Positions 5,858-12,700 of a stretch of 37,793 nucleotides of DNA are shown in pieces. The DNA comes from a virus. Below the pieces are notes generated by a model. The model was not told the origin of the DNA. It did no database searches and saw only the letters and a program-made list of their open reading frames with translations. The stretch is from positions 1 through 37,793 of IMG/VR virus record IMGVR_UViG_3300045135_002200. One strand, given 5' to 3'. The first letter of the stretch is position 1. Each line of letters begins with the position of its first letter. The position numbers and the translations under genes are program-made.

Positions 5858-6968
5858 TATCGAGCGTAAGGCGGCAAATAAAGCGTACCCGAAGTATTGG
5901 CGCTTACGCAGGCGGCACAATAAATTCATTGTGTCGTTTCGCGTGCCGACTTCAATCCGCCACTTATGGGAGAACAAAGCCGAGGTCACGCTTGGCTTGG
6001 GCGATACGCAAGCCGAAGCCGAGCGGCAGGCGTTCTACACATGGGCGAAGAAGATACATGCTGACACCACGCCTATGAGCATGGCTGATCTGTTCGATAA
6101 ATATTCAGCCGAAGTTATCCCAGAGAAAAGCCCCAAGACGCAGAGCAGCAACCGAGACAGCATTAAACGATTGCGTGCTGTGTGTGGCGAGATACCCGTT
6201 TTAGCGTACAAAACGCACATGGCGTATCAATACAGGGATGCAGTCGCCAAAACGAAATCAGAGAAAATTGCGAATCTGGATTTACAGGTGCTATCCCATT
6301 GTTTCACCAAAGCCTTTGAATGGGGTGTTGATCTAGTAGAGCACCCAATTAAAGGCAAGGTTACAAAGTTTACGCTGCAAGCGCGTGATCGTTATGTGAC
6401 AGACGAGGAACTGGAGTGGTTCTTGTCAGTCGCCAATCCATTCTTGAACGCTTATATCCCGCTCAAAATAGCAACAGGCAAAGACCAGTCAATGATACTG
6501 GCCATCAAGCTCACAGATATTAAAGAGGATAGTCTGTTTTTCCCGAAGCGGTTTAAGACCGAGGGTAAGAGTAAGAATGTCAAAGCGAGTTCCATGCCGT
6601 TCATGCACAACGGCCAAAGCACAGGCTTAAAAGAAATACTGGATGGCATTCTGCTCTGGCGCAAGAGCGTCAAGAAAGCATGGAACAGCGAGTATTTGTT
6701 TGTGGCCCGTACTGGTCTGCCGTACTTCGATGGCAAAAACAACTCAGCATTTAAGTCGATCTGGCAGCGCGCCATGACTAAAGCACTAAAAGACACAGCG
6801 CTAACCGAGAAATTCACGGAGCATGATCTTTGCTCTAAAACCGCGAGTGACGTAGAGACAGTCGAAGAGGCAGCGCGATTGCGCGGCCATACCAATCTGC
6901 GCACCACCACACAAAACTACCGAGTGAAGCCGGAAACGGTCATACCCCATAAAAAAAAGGACCAATAA
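5838..6968 (+). CDS. int: Phage tyrosine integrase, catalytic arginines replaced, 376 aa
   Basis: The layout is that of a phage integrase: an arm-binding N-terminus (residues 15-70), a core-binding helical domain (82-180) and a catalytic domain (185-370). In the catalytic domain the segment TGKDQSMILAIKLTDI aligns with the usual TGxRxxDLLxL, putting D216 where the first catalytic Arg belongs. EHDLCSKTASD aligns with HDLRAK, putting C332 (TGC at 6831) in place of the second Arg. The later LRGH (H351) and nucleophile Y361 (TTTQNYRVKPE) are intact, and Lys candidates occur near 237-250. The gene runs from an ATG inside the preceding DUF4224-type gene. The fold is confident, but activity is doubtful. 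Confidence 0.88.
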   Translation: MRSMSPSIERKAANKAYPKYWRLRRRHNKFIVSFRVPTSIRHLWENKAEVTLGLGDTQAEAERQAFYTWAKKIHADTTPMSMADLFDKYSAEVIPEKSPKTQSSNRDSIKRLRAVCGEIPVLAYKTHMAYQYRDAVAKTKSEKIANLDLQVLSHCFTKAFEWGVDLVEHPIKGKVTKFTLQARDRYVTDEELEWFLSVANPFLNAYIPLKIATGKDQSMILAIKLTDIKEDSLFFPKRFKTEGKSKNVKASSMPFMHNGQSTGLKEILDGILLWRKSVKKAWNSEYLFVARTGLPYFDGKNNSAFKSIWQRAMTKALKDTALTEKFTEHDLCSKTASDVETVEEAARLRGHTNLRTTTQNYRVKPETVIPHKKKDQ

Positions 6969-6969
6969 G

Positions 6970-7149
6970 ATGCGATCAATGAAAACAGGCACAGAGTCGA
7001 AACGCGCAAAGATTGAGAGAGACTTGCGCAAATTCTTACGCGCAGGCGGGAAAGTACAAGAAGTGCCTATTGGTATGGGCAAGGACGCTGCACGCAATAT
7101 GCAATGGAAAGCCATGTCTATTGAGTCAGCAAGCAAGGCGGGCTTATGA
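6970..7149 (+). CDS. Small basic hypothetical protein, 59 aa
   Basis: ATG 6970 begins two bases after the integrase stop. An AAGGA site lies at the integrase 3' end. The product is basic and helical (KRAKIERDLRKFLRAGGKVQ, then PIGMGKDAARNMQWKAMSIE). Its stop overlaps the next start (ATGA). The mix of Arg/Lys and the short length suggest a nucleic-acid-binding accessory protein, but no family is recognised. Confidence 0.6.
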   Translation: MRSMKTGTESKRAKIERDLRKFLRAGGKVQEVPIGMGKDAARNMQWKAMSIESASKAGL

Positions 7150-7295
7150 GCTATAAAGTCTATTTCAAAGACGAGCATGGCAACAGTTGTTCGTTACGCC
7201 TTGCCGCAAGATCGAGCGCGCACGCGATACAGGAAGTGTACCGAGCGTTTTCGATCATTGGTGCGCCCATATCAGGCGCGCACACCAACTACTAA
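7146..7295 (+). CDS. Small hypothetical protein, 49 aa
   Basis: ATG 7146 overlaps the previous stop. The sequence starts with a probable beta hairpin (MSYKVYFKDEHGNSCSLRLA) and ends with a helix and a Gly/Ala-rich tail. It is compact enough to be one small domain. Tight coupling with its neighbours supports it as real. The function is unknown. Confidence 0.55.
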   Translation: MSYKVYFKDEHGNSCSLRLAARSSAHAIQEVYRAFSIIGAPISGAHTNY

Positions 7296-7308
7296 AGAGA
7301 GGTAAGTG

Positions 7309-7509
7309 ATGGCAAATCTATTGGCAATTCTAGTGCTAACAGTGACATTTGCGCTGATAGTCCTACCCGCATTAGGCGTGATATTCGGCCCAGATGGGCA
7401 GACCTACGGAGAGGCTATCGAGAATGGCCTGATGTACGCAGCAATAATTGGCATATTTGTTTGCGGGTTATTCGGGCTTACATGGGCTATCGATCAATTA
7501 GCACGTTAG
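7309..7509 (+). CDS. Small membrane protein, 66 aa
   Basis: ATG 7309 follows GAGAGG at good spacing (an adjacent GTG at 7306 is the alternative). Two hydrophobic segments are evident, residues 3-26 (LLAILVLTVTFALIVLPALG) and about 42-62 (MYAAIIGIFVCGLFGLTWAI), joined by a short polar loop. It is probably an inner-membrane protein, perhaps a lysogenic-conversion or exclusion factor. That role is only a guess from its place among small accessory genes. Confidence 0.65.
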   Translation: MANLLAILVLTVTFALIVLPALGVIFGPDGQTYGEAIENGLMYAAIIGIFVCGLFGLTWAIDQLAR

Positions 7510-7521
7510 GAGTAACAAGCA

Positions 7522-7695
7522 ATGCCTGACATAACCATGTGCAAAGGCGAGGGCTGCACGATCAAGAACGAGTGCTACCGCTTCACAGCCACGCCTGACA
7601 AGTACAGGCAGTCTTGCTTTGTTGAGTCGCCTTGTACTAAGAAGATGGGCGGTACTAGCTGTGATCATTACTGGCCGAATAGGGATAACAAGTGA
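7522..7695 (+). CDS. Six-cysteine small protein, 57 aa
   Basis: ATG 7522 follows TTAGGAGTAACAAGCA. The product has six Cys (CKGEGC, NEC, QSC, SPC, TSC), suggesting metal or disulfide binding, and ends in a polar tail. It has no signal peptide, so zinc binding is the likelier option. Its stop overlaps the next start (TGATG). The family is not recognised, although similar Cys-rich small proteins are common in phage accessory regions. Confidence 0.6.
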   Translation: MPDITMCKGEGCTIKNECYRFTATPDKYRQSCFVESPCTKKMGGTSCDHYWPNRDNK

Positions 7696-7853
7696 TGGAA
7701 GTTTTTAGAATAATTCTTGTTGGCGTTCTGGCAATTCTCTCTTTTGTGAATTGTTGGCTTTGGAGTAAATCAGAAAAAGGAACAGTTGAAGAGCTTGGTT
7801 ATATGGTCAAGTCATTCAGCTTCACAATCTTGATAGGTCTTATCGAACTGTAA
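7695..7853 (+). CDS. Small membrane protein, 52 aa
   Basis: ATG 7695 overlaps the preceding stop by one base. Residues 3-23 (VFRIILVGVLAILSFVNCWLW) form a clear membrane segment and the last 15 residues (FSFTILIGLIEL) a second hydrophobic stretch. The charged part between is short. It is probably an inner-membrane peptide of unknown role. It ends at the first copy of the repeated GTAAGTAATTAGGAGT module. Confidence 0.55.
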   Translation: MEVFRIILVGVLAILSFVNCWLWSKSEKGTVEELGYMVKSFSFTILIGLIEL

Positions 7854-7868
7854 GTAATTAGGAGTTAG
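7850..7868 (+). repeat. Repeated gene-boundary module, copy 1
   Basis: GTAAGTAATTAGGAGTTAG carries a stop codon and the AGGAG site of the YopX-type gene. The same text recurs at 8277 and, for 16 bases, at 8450. Confidence 0.75.
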
Positions 7869-7871
7869 GTT

Positions 7872-8288
7872 ATGAGAGAGATTAAGTTTAGGCAGTGGTT
7901 GGGCAATAGGTTCTCTTATTGGGGTGTTGGTGTGAACGAATGCACTTTCGTATCACCCGCTTCAGGCAGTGGGATAAACGCCCTAACAACTCCGCATATG
8001 CAGTACACAGGGCTAAAAGACAAGAATGGCGTTGAGATTTACGAGGGGGATATTTTCAAGGCGCACACATACCCCTTTTACAGTGATAACGACTTGAATT
8101 ATCTAGGTGTCATTACCTATGAAGATGACGCGGGCTATATGGGGTGGTATTACGACCTACATACTGTAAGCGATAGAGTGCGAGGTTCTGCCTGTGGTGG
8201 CGGTATGCCTGATCTTGAACATGCAGAGTTGGAAGTCATCGGTAACATCTACGAGAACCCTGAGCTTTTAGAGGCTGTAAGTAATTAG
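7872..8288 (+). CDS. YopX-family protein, 138 aa
   Basis: The protein opens with MREIKFRQW, has MQYTGLKDKNGVEIYEGDIF in the middle and ends with EVIGNIYENPELL, the three conserved blocks of the YopX family found in phages and prophages of many bacteria. Its function is not known. The central segment is likely a small beta-barrel. ATG 7872 follows AGGAGTTAGGTT. The last codons (VSN, stop) are part of the repeated boundary module shared with the next gene. Confidence 0.88.
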   Translation: MREIKFRQWLGNRFSYWGVGVNECTFVSPASGSGINALTTPHMQYTGLKDKNGVEIYEGDIFKAHTYPFYSDNDLNYLGVITYEDDAGYMGWYYDLHTVSDRVRGSACGGGMPDLEHAELEVIGNIYENPELLEAVSN

Positions 8289-8295
8289 GAGTTAG
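8277..8295 (+). repeat. Repeated gene-boundary module, copy 2
   Basis: GTAAGTAATTAGGAGTTAG is identical to copy 1 over 19 bases. It encodes VSN-stop of the YopX-type gene and supplies the AGGAG of the following 54-codon gene. Confidence 0.75.
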
Positions 8296-8296
8296 T

Positions 8297-8461
8297 ATGA
8301 GCCATTTGAATGGGTTTGAAGTTATTGGTGGGTTCTGGCGATTCAGGCGACTCTTGTATGCAAACACACCCTATGTCTGTTTTTTCTACGGGCAAAGCAC
8401 AGCAAATAAAATATTCTGGCGGTTTTACTGGCTTACGCCAAACACAGATGTAAGTAATTAG
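8297..8461 (+). CDS. Small aromatic-rich hypothetical protein, 54 aa
   Basis: ATG 8297 follows AGGAGTTAGT. The product is rich in Phe, Tyr and Trp (GFWRFRRLLYANTPYVCFFY and IFWRFYWLTPN) and may associate with membranes, although it has no clean hydrophobic helix. It ends VSN-stop exactly like the YopX-type protein because both genes end in the repeated boundary module. The function is unknown. Confidence 0.5.
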   Translation: MSHLNGFEVIGGFWRFRRLLYANTPYVCFFYGQSTANKIFWRFYWLTPNTDVSN

Positions 8462-8465
8462 GAGT
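8450..8465 (+). repeat. Repeated gene-boundary module, copy 3
   Basis: GTAAGTAATTAGGAGT, identical to copies 1 and 2 over these 16 bases. It again spans a stop codon and the ribosome site of the next gene. Confidence 0.7.
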
Positions 8466-8473
8466 AACAAGTG

Positions 8474-8632
8474 ATGCGACCAATTACAGTAAATCACGGA
8501 AAGCAGTTTGGTTACGCAAACTGGTACACGTTTTATTGCCCAACGTGCCAGAAGCAAATAACACGACAAGAAACAGAGCATAAGCCCTGTAAGTGCGGAA
8601 GCAAAATCGAATGGGCAGTTGAAGTTGATTAA
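8474..8632 (+). CDS. Zinc-ribbon-like small protein, 52 aa
   Basis: ATG 8474 follows AGGAGTAACAAGTG. CPTC (residues about 22-25) and CKC (about 39-41) form a four-Cys ribbon in a basic context, typical of small nucleic-acid or protein-binding phage proteins. It ends in an acidic strand (EWAVEVD). The next reading frame, starting at TTG 8625, overlaps its end. No family is assigned. Confidence 0.6.
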   Translation: MRPITVNHGKQFGYANWYTFYCPTCQKQITRQETEHKPCKCGSKIEWAVEVD

Positions 8633-8717
8633 CGAAAAACTATTAGCAACAGCAGAGATCGCATGGCTTGTTCTGGCGATAGCGGCCTTTTTTATTATCG
8701 GATATAAGGTGATTTAG
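8625..8717 (+). CDS. Possible 30-aa single-span membrane peptide (TTG start)
   Basis: A frame from TTG 8625 overlaps the previous gene by 8 bases and encodes INEKLLATAEIAWLVLAIAA followed by FFIIGYKVI, a single membrane span. Its stop is directly followed by the ATG of the next gene. The TTG start and weak ribosome site make this tentative, but without it an 85-bp gap would break a tightly packed operon. Confidence 0.4.
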   Translation: MINEKLLATAEIAWLVLAIAAFFIIGYKVI

Positions 8718-8942
8718 ATGGAATGCAAAGATTGTAAAAGTGTCATTGATCAAGCGTGTGAGGATGCGCTACTGTTCGGTAGCTCAATGATAGAGTTTAC
8801 TCCTTCTGGTTGCAGATGTATTCCAGTGCAAGAAGTAACAAAGCCCTTTCTTATCGCGCCAGATGAAGAGTCTGCGAGCGCATTAAAAGAGCAAGCGCCT
8901 GATATTACCGTTATTATTCAAAATAGATTGCCTAGAATATGA
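8718..8942 (+). CDS. Hypothetical protein, 74 aa
   Basis: ATG 8718 abuts the preceding stop, with AAGGTGA upstream. The N-terminus carries CKDCKSVID and later Cys residues (ACEDA, GCRCIP), so a metal site is possible. The C-terminal half is acidic, then hydrophobic (DITVIIQNRLPRI). It is the last gene before the attachment site. Not recognised. Confidence 0.6.
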   Translation: MECKDCKSVIDQACEDALLFGSSMIEFTPSGCRCIPVQEVTKPFLIAPDEESASALKEQAPDITVIIQNRLPRI

Positions 8943-9002
8943 GCTGCCTAGAAGCAAGGAGTGATTTAGATGTATAAGAAAACATAGTGCCGAAACCGTT
9001 GT

Positions 9003-9033
9003 TTTGTGGGGACGAAAGCCGTTTGTGGGGACG
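9003..9033 (+). repeat. Integrase arm-type sites, left arm of attP
   Basis: TTTGTGGGGACG occurs twice, at 9003-9014 and 9022-9033, 19 bp apart. An inverted near-copy lies on the other side of the tRNA-like core. Repeats flanking a core in opposite orientation are the expected arm sites of a tyrosine integrase. Confidence 0.7.
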
Positions 9034-9048
9034 GGCATGTCTGGGAAG

Positions 9049-9098
9049 TGGCGCGGCTGACAGGATTTGAACCTGTGACCATCTGGTTCGAAGCCAGA
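9049..9098 (-). other. attP: attP core: 3' half of a tRNA-Arg(UCG) gene
   Basis: On the minus strand these 50 bases read as the 3' part of a tRNA: anticodon stem TCTGG/CCAGA with loop CTTCGAA (anticodon TCG, Arg), a 5-base variable loop, T stem ACAGG/CCTGT with loop TTCAAAT, a 7-base acceptor strand and an encoded CCA end. Sequence upstream of the anticodon stem does not form a D arm or acceptor 5' strand, so this is not a complete tRNA gene. Phages that integrate into tRNA genes carry such a copy to rebuild the tRNA after integration. The crossover would fall at the anticodon loop end. The core lies 2.1 kb from the integrase gene, farther than usual. Confidence 0.8.
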
Positions 9099-9148
9099 AT
9101 TTCTATAGCCTTTTTCCCTAAATAAATCAAAGGTTTGAGTAAATCACC

Positions 9149-9160
9149 ATCCCCACACAT
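9149..9160 (-). repeat. Integrase arm-type site, right arm of attP
   Basis: On the minus strand TGTGTGGGGATG matches the left-arm repeats at 10 of 12 bases in inverted orientation, about 50 bp beyond the core. From here to 9313 no gene is seen. Confidence 0.55.
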
Positions 9161-9313
9161 GAAAGCTCAAACAAATATAGCCGCCTTATAAAACAAGAGC
9201 TTACAATGCTGCGTGGGACAGCTTTTTGCGCCCTGAGATTCTAACTAGATTGCCTTTTAAATGGTACTCCATGCAGTACATTTAGATCACCAATAACAAG
9301 CAGGGTGATTTTC

Positions 9314-9568
9314 ATGTACTATTGGACGCATAAGAACGGCAGATACTATGCCGCCATTATTTCCCAAGACCTATTTGGATTCTGGACAGTGCTCAAAGTA
9401 TGGGGTGGCGCGGGTCGTACCGAGTCACAAACAAGTATCATTGCGTGCGACTCCCCGCAAAGCGCTCTTCAAGAAGTAGCGAACATTGCCGCGACTAGGC
9501 GACAGCATGGCTATCTCATGCGCCAACCGCTTCACACTATGCCCAAACCAGAACTGGCCGCGAATTAG
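9314..9568 (+). CDS. WGR-like small protein, 84 aa
   Basis: ATG 9314 is preferred over GTG 9305 because AGGGTGA sits about five bases before it. The sequence MYYWTHKNGRYYAAIISQDL, then FWTVLKVWGGAGRTESQTS and a C-terminal helix ending RRQHGY, resembles the WGR domain (a strand with W-G-[G/R]-x-G-R, then a helix with RRxxGY). WGR domains bind DNA ends or proteins and occur as stand-alone phage and plasmid proteins. It is the first gene after attP. Confidence 0.6.
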   Translation: MYYWTHKNGRYYAAIISQDLFGFWTVLKVWGGAGRTESQTSIIACDSPQSALQEVANIAATRRQHGYLMRQPLHTMPKPELAAN

Positions 9569-9789
9569 TGGTGGCACTCACCGTTGTTGTTCTGATGATG
9601 CTCATTGCGGGCATCATTAAGACAGGCAATCTCGTGCTCGTTTTCCCTATCCTGTTCTTTATCTATCTACTCATGGACCATGAAAAGAAAGGCAAGCCCG
9701 ATAACAGTATAGATGCGCTATTCGGACTGCTCTTCTTTCTTGGTCTGGCGGGTGTACTACTGCGTATGCTAGAAAGCCTCTTCCGTTAG
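9568..9789 (+). CDS. Small membrane protein, 73 aa (holin-like size)
   Basis: GTG 9568 overlaps the previous stop as TAGTG, and GTG 9571 is also possible. Hydrophobic segments are residues 2-18, 22-36 and 50-68 (DALFGLLFFLGLAGVLLRML), with a charged loop between the second and third. Size and topology would suit a holin, but no endolysin gene is visible nearby, so this stays open. Its 3' end overlaps the end of the convergent giant gene by 21 bases. Confidence 0.6.
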   Translation: MVALTVVVLMMLIAGIIKTGNLVLVFPILFFIYLLMDHEKKGKPDNSIDALFGLLFFLGLAGVLLRMLESLFR

Positions 9790-12700
9790 TTTTGAAATAC
9801 GCTTGCTTAACTCATTCTTCTTCTTACGCAACCGCTCGATCTGACTGCGCTTCATCGAAGCAGAGTAGCGCGTACTCTTGGTGATACGGTCAATTTCCTT
9901 ATTAAGCTGACCAAGCTGCTGACGCGCACGCCCTAGCGCACCGCGATATTTCAGCTTGCCACCGCTCTCTGTTCTAAGCTCGCTTGCTCGCGCATAATCC
10001 CCGTCTTTCTGGTAGGCGCGAATCGTGCGGTAAATCTCGTCTACTTCTTTCGTGCGCTCATATAGATCAGTGGCGTACTGCGTTGTCTTAGCGTTCTTCG
10101 TGCCGCGATACAGCGCCTTAAAGACAGGTAGCTCGTCAATCGTCCAGTCTGGCTTAACAGGCTTGCCCGTTGCCCAGTCTACCGCCAAGTCTGCACCGCC
10201 AAGCGCATAAATACCCAGTGTGCCAGTGTAGCCTTTCCAAAGATGCTCAAGCTCTTTAGGCGATAAACCAAGCCATGCCGCAGTATCACGCAGCGCGACA
10301 GCCGTTGAACTGGTGCGCGAGTTAAAGCGGGCCGATTTCAATTTACCCTCGTCTGACATACCCTCGATAGGCGTGCCAAAGAAGAATGACTTATTCGCAA
10401 TCACTTCTGCAACAGGCATTACGGCCTGCGGAATCGGGTTAACATTCAGGGTGTGCATGATGTTGTGCGCGAGTGACCACGTTAATTTACTGCTTGGCTG
10501 ATTACCAAGAGCGACATGCGCCATACGTTCCGGCATCGTGCCAAAAATAATACCAATCTCAAACGGCTTAGGTATGCGGAAATGATGATCGCCCATAAAG
10601 ATATGCCAGTTTGCGTCTTTATCCCAATCTGGTAACTGCTCGTATCTTTCTTCGTCATCATTGAGAAACGCAAGTGCCACACTCCACATTGCAATCTTCG
10701 CGCCTGCGGCTGCAACTGCACGCCAATCATCCCTAGAGGCTCGGCCCAGTTTATTGAGGCCCTGTAGTCGCGCATTAAGGAAAGGCACAAAGTCCGTAAA
10801 GAATGTCAGTGCTGCAAAGTTTCCGCGCAATGAGTAGTCCATCAAGTCTTTTGATTCATAGACCGCCTGCGCCAATGGTTTGCCTGCGGCTAATGCTTTC
10901 TTGAACGTGCCTAGTCGGTTCGCGTTCTCCACTTTATCGCCCCATCCTCGGTAGGTCTGCCAACCATTTGATAGTGCGCCTTTCATCTTCTCTTTGGTGT
11001 TTAGCTGCGAGTTCTCGTAATCGTCTAGCGTCTTGCCTTTCAAACCTTTCGCTTCTAGCGCCCTGCGCACAATATCCGCTGACGCATTAGGGTCTGTGCC
11101 ATGCACATAGCCACCCTGAAAAGACGCGCCCGCAAACATGAGCGTTCTATAATCTTCATCCTCTTTCCATGCGTGCTTCATGCCCTCCCACGAATCAACA
11201 CCAAACTTAAACTGGTCTGGGTTGATCGCCCAAGCATGTACCGCATCCCTGATAAAGTTACGCACGATAAAGTCAGGCGAGGCCGTGACACCCGTTGTTA
11301 AGAGTCGCTTAAAGTAACGCGCTCCGCGCATCATTGTACTGTTAGAGCTTTGCGAATCCATGCTCGTAAACGCCCGCAACAAGGACGGTTCATGCACTCG
11401 GTAATACTCATTCTTCCCGTTACGGCTGACGCGAATCACATCAGGGTCAGTCGGTGCGGTAATCGCCCACATCATTTCATAAGACTGGCTATCTAACTTC
11501 GCCACTTCGTCTATGATCTGCTCTTCTGCGGTATCGCGCTCAAAGCCCAATACCTCGGCCACCTGCCGCCTAAACTCTCTATCCGCTTTGATACGCTTGT
11601 TCAGATCAGACTTAGGAATCGCGGCTTGCGTATAGCGCATAGTCTCATTCTGTAGATCGTCCGTATCTTTCAGATTATCTACCGCTTTGAGTAGCGCGCT
11701 ATTTTTCATGGCGCTGTCTGTGAGCTTAATCCAGTTCGTGAGTATGTTGCTCAATAGATCATTGGTTGGTAGCGTGCCACCAATTAACTGTCGAACACCC
11801 GCGCTCTGGTGTGATAACCCTCGCTTGGTTCGCGGTCCTAGCAACGAACCACCATCTACGTCTGCTTGACGATAAAACGGTATGTAATATTCTGACTCCC
11901 ATTCTGCGCGTGATGCAGCGTCAATTAGCCCTGCTTCTTCGCTCAAGTCGAGCATGGCTTGGTTGATCGCCTTATATGCCTCGTGCGCCTGCTTAAATGC
12001 CGCCTCTTTACCTTTCGCCTTATCAAGCCCTGTCTGTATATTCTCTTCGGTCAGGTTGTTTTCGCGCCCCTGCTCCATTAGCTCTTGCGCACGTTTACTG
12101 CCCATCCATGCAAGCCAGTCGTTCAGGTCAGGCCCAAGCTCTGCGAATATCTCCATCAAGCCCTGCGTACCCTCTTTGTACTGAATAATCCCGTCTTTCC
12201 ATTTCGGTGCGCCATATTTCAAGATGCCGCTCATTACATCGGCAACACCTGTTGCGAGTCGTGCGCCCACATAGCCAGACTTCGCCATGTCCGTCACGCC
12301 TGCGCGATCTTCGGCACGCTTCAATCCCACCATGCCATCAAAGAAGCCCTCATAGCCTCGCTGATACACTGACCATTCAGGGTTAAACAGGTTATCGACT
12401 ATCTCACGGATAATGTCGTATATCTTTTGCATTAGCGTCTTGGCTTCGGGAGCGGATAAACCCATCTTCTCCATTAGCTCTTGATCTTCTAGTACGCGCT
12501 CACGCGAGAACATCACGGAGTTGGGGTTTTTCTGGTACTTCGGATTTTTAACAAGCACCGTTGGCCCGACTTGGATTAGTTCATCACCAGATACTACTTG
12601 CTCCATTGTGTCTGCATTGTAGTAATAGCTTCTGCGCTCTGGGTCAAAGCCCACCTGAACCCAGTCTTTTGATTGCATGGCTTTCTGTGCGCGTGCGTAT

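Noticed and set aside
9049-9098. A functional tRNA-Arg gene
   Set aside because: Only the part from the anticodon stem to CCA is present. There is no D arm or 5' acceptor strand, so it is an attachment-site copy.
9568-9789. Firm holin assignment for the 73-aa membrane protein
   Set aside because: Size and topology fit, but no endolysin or spanin gene is adjacent.
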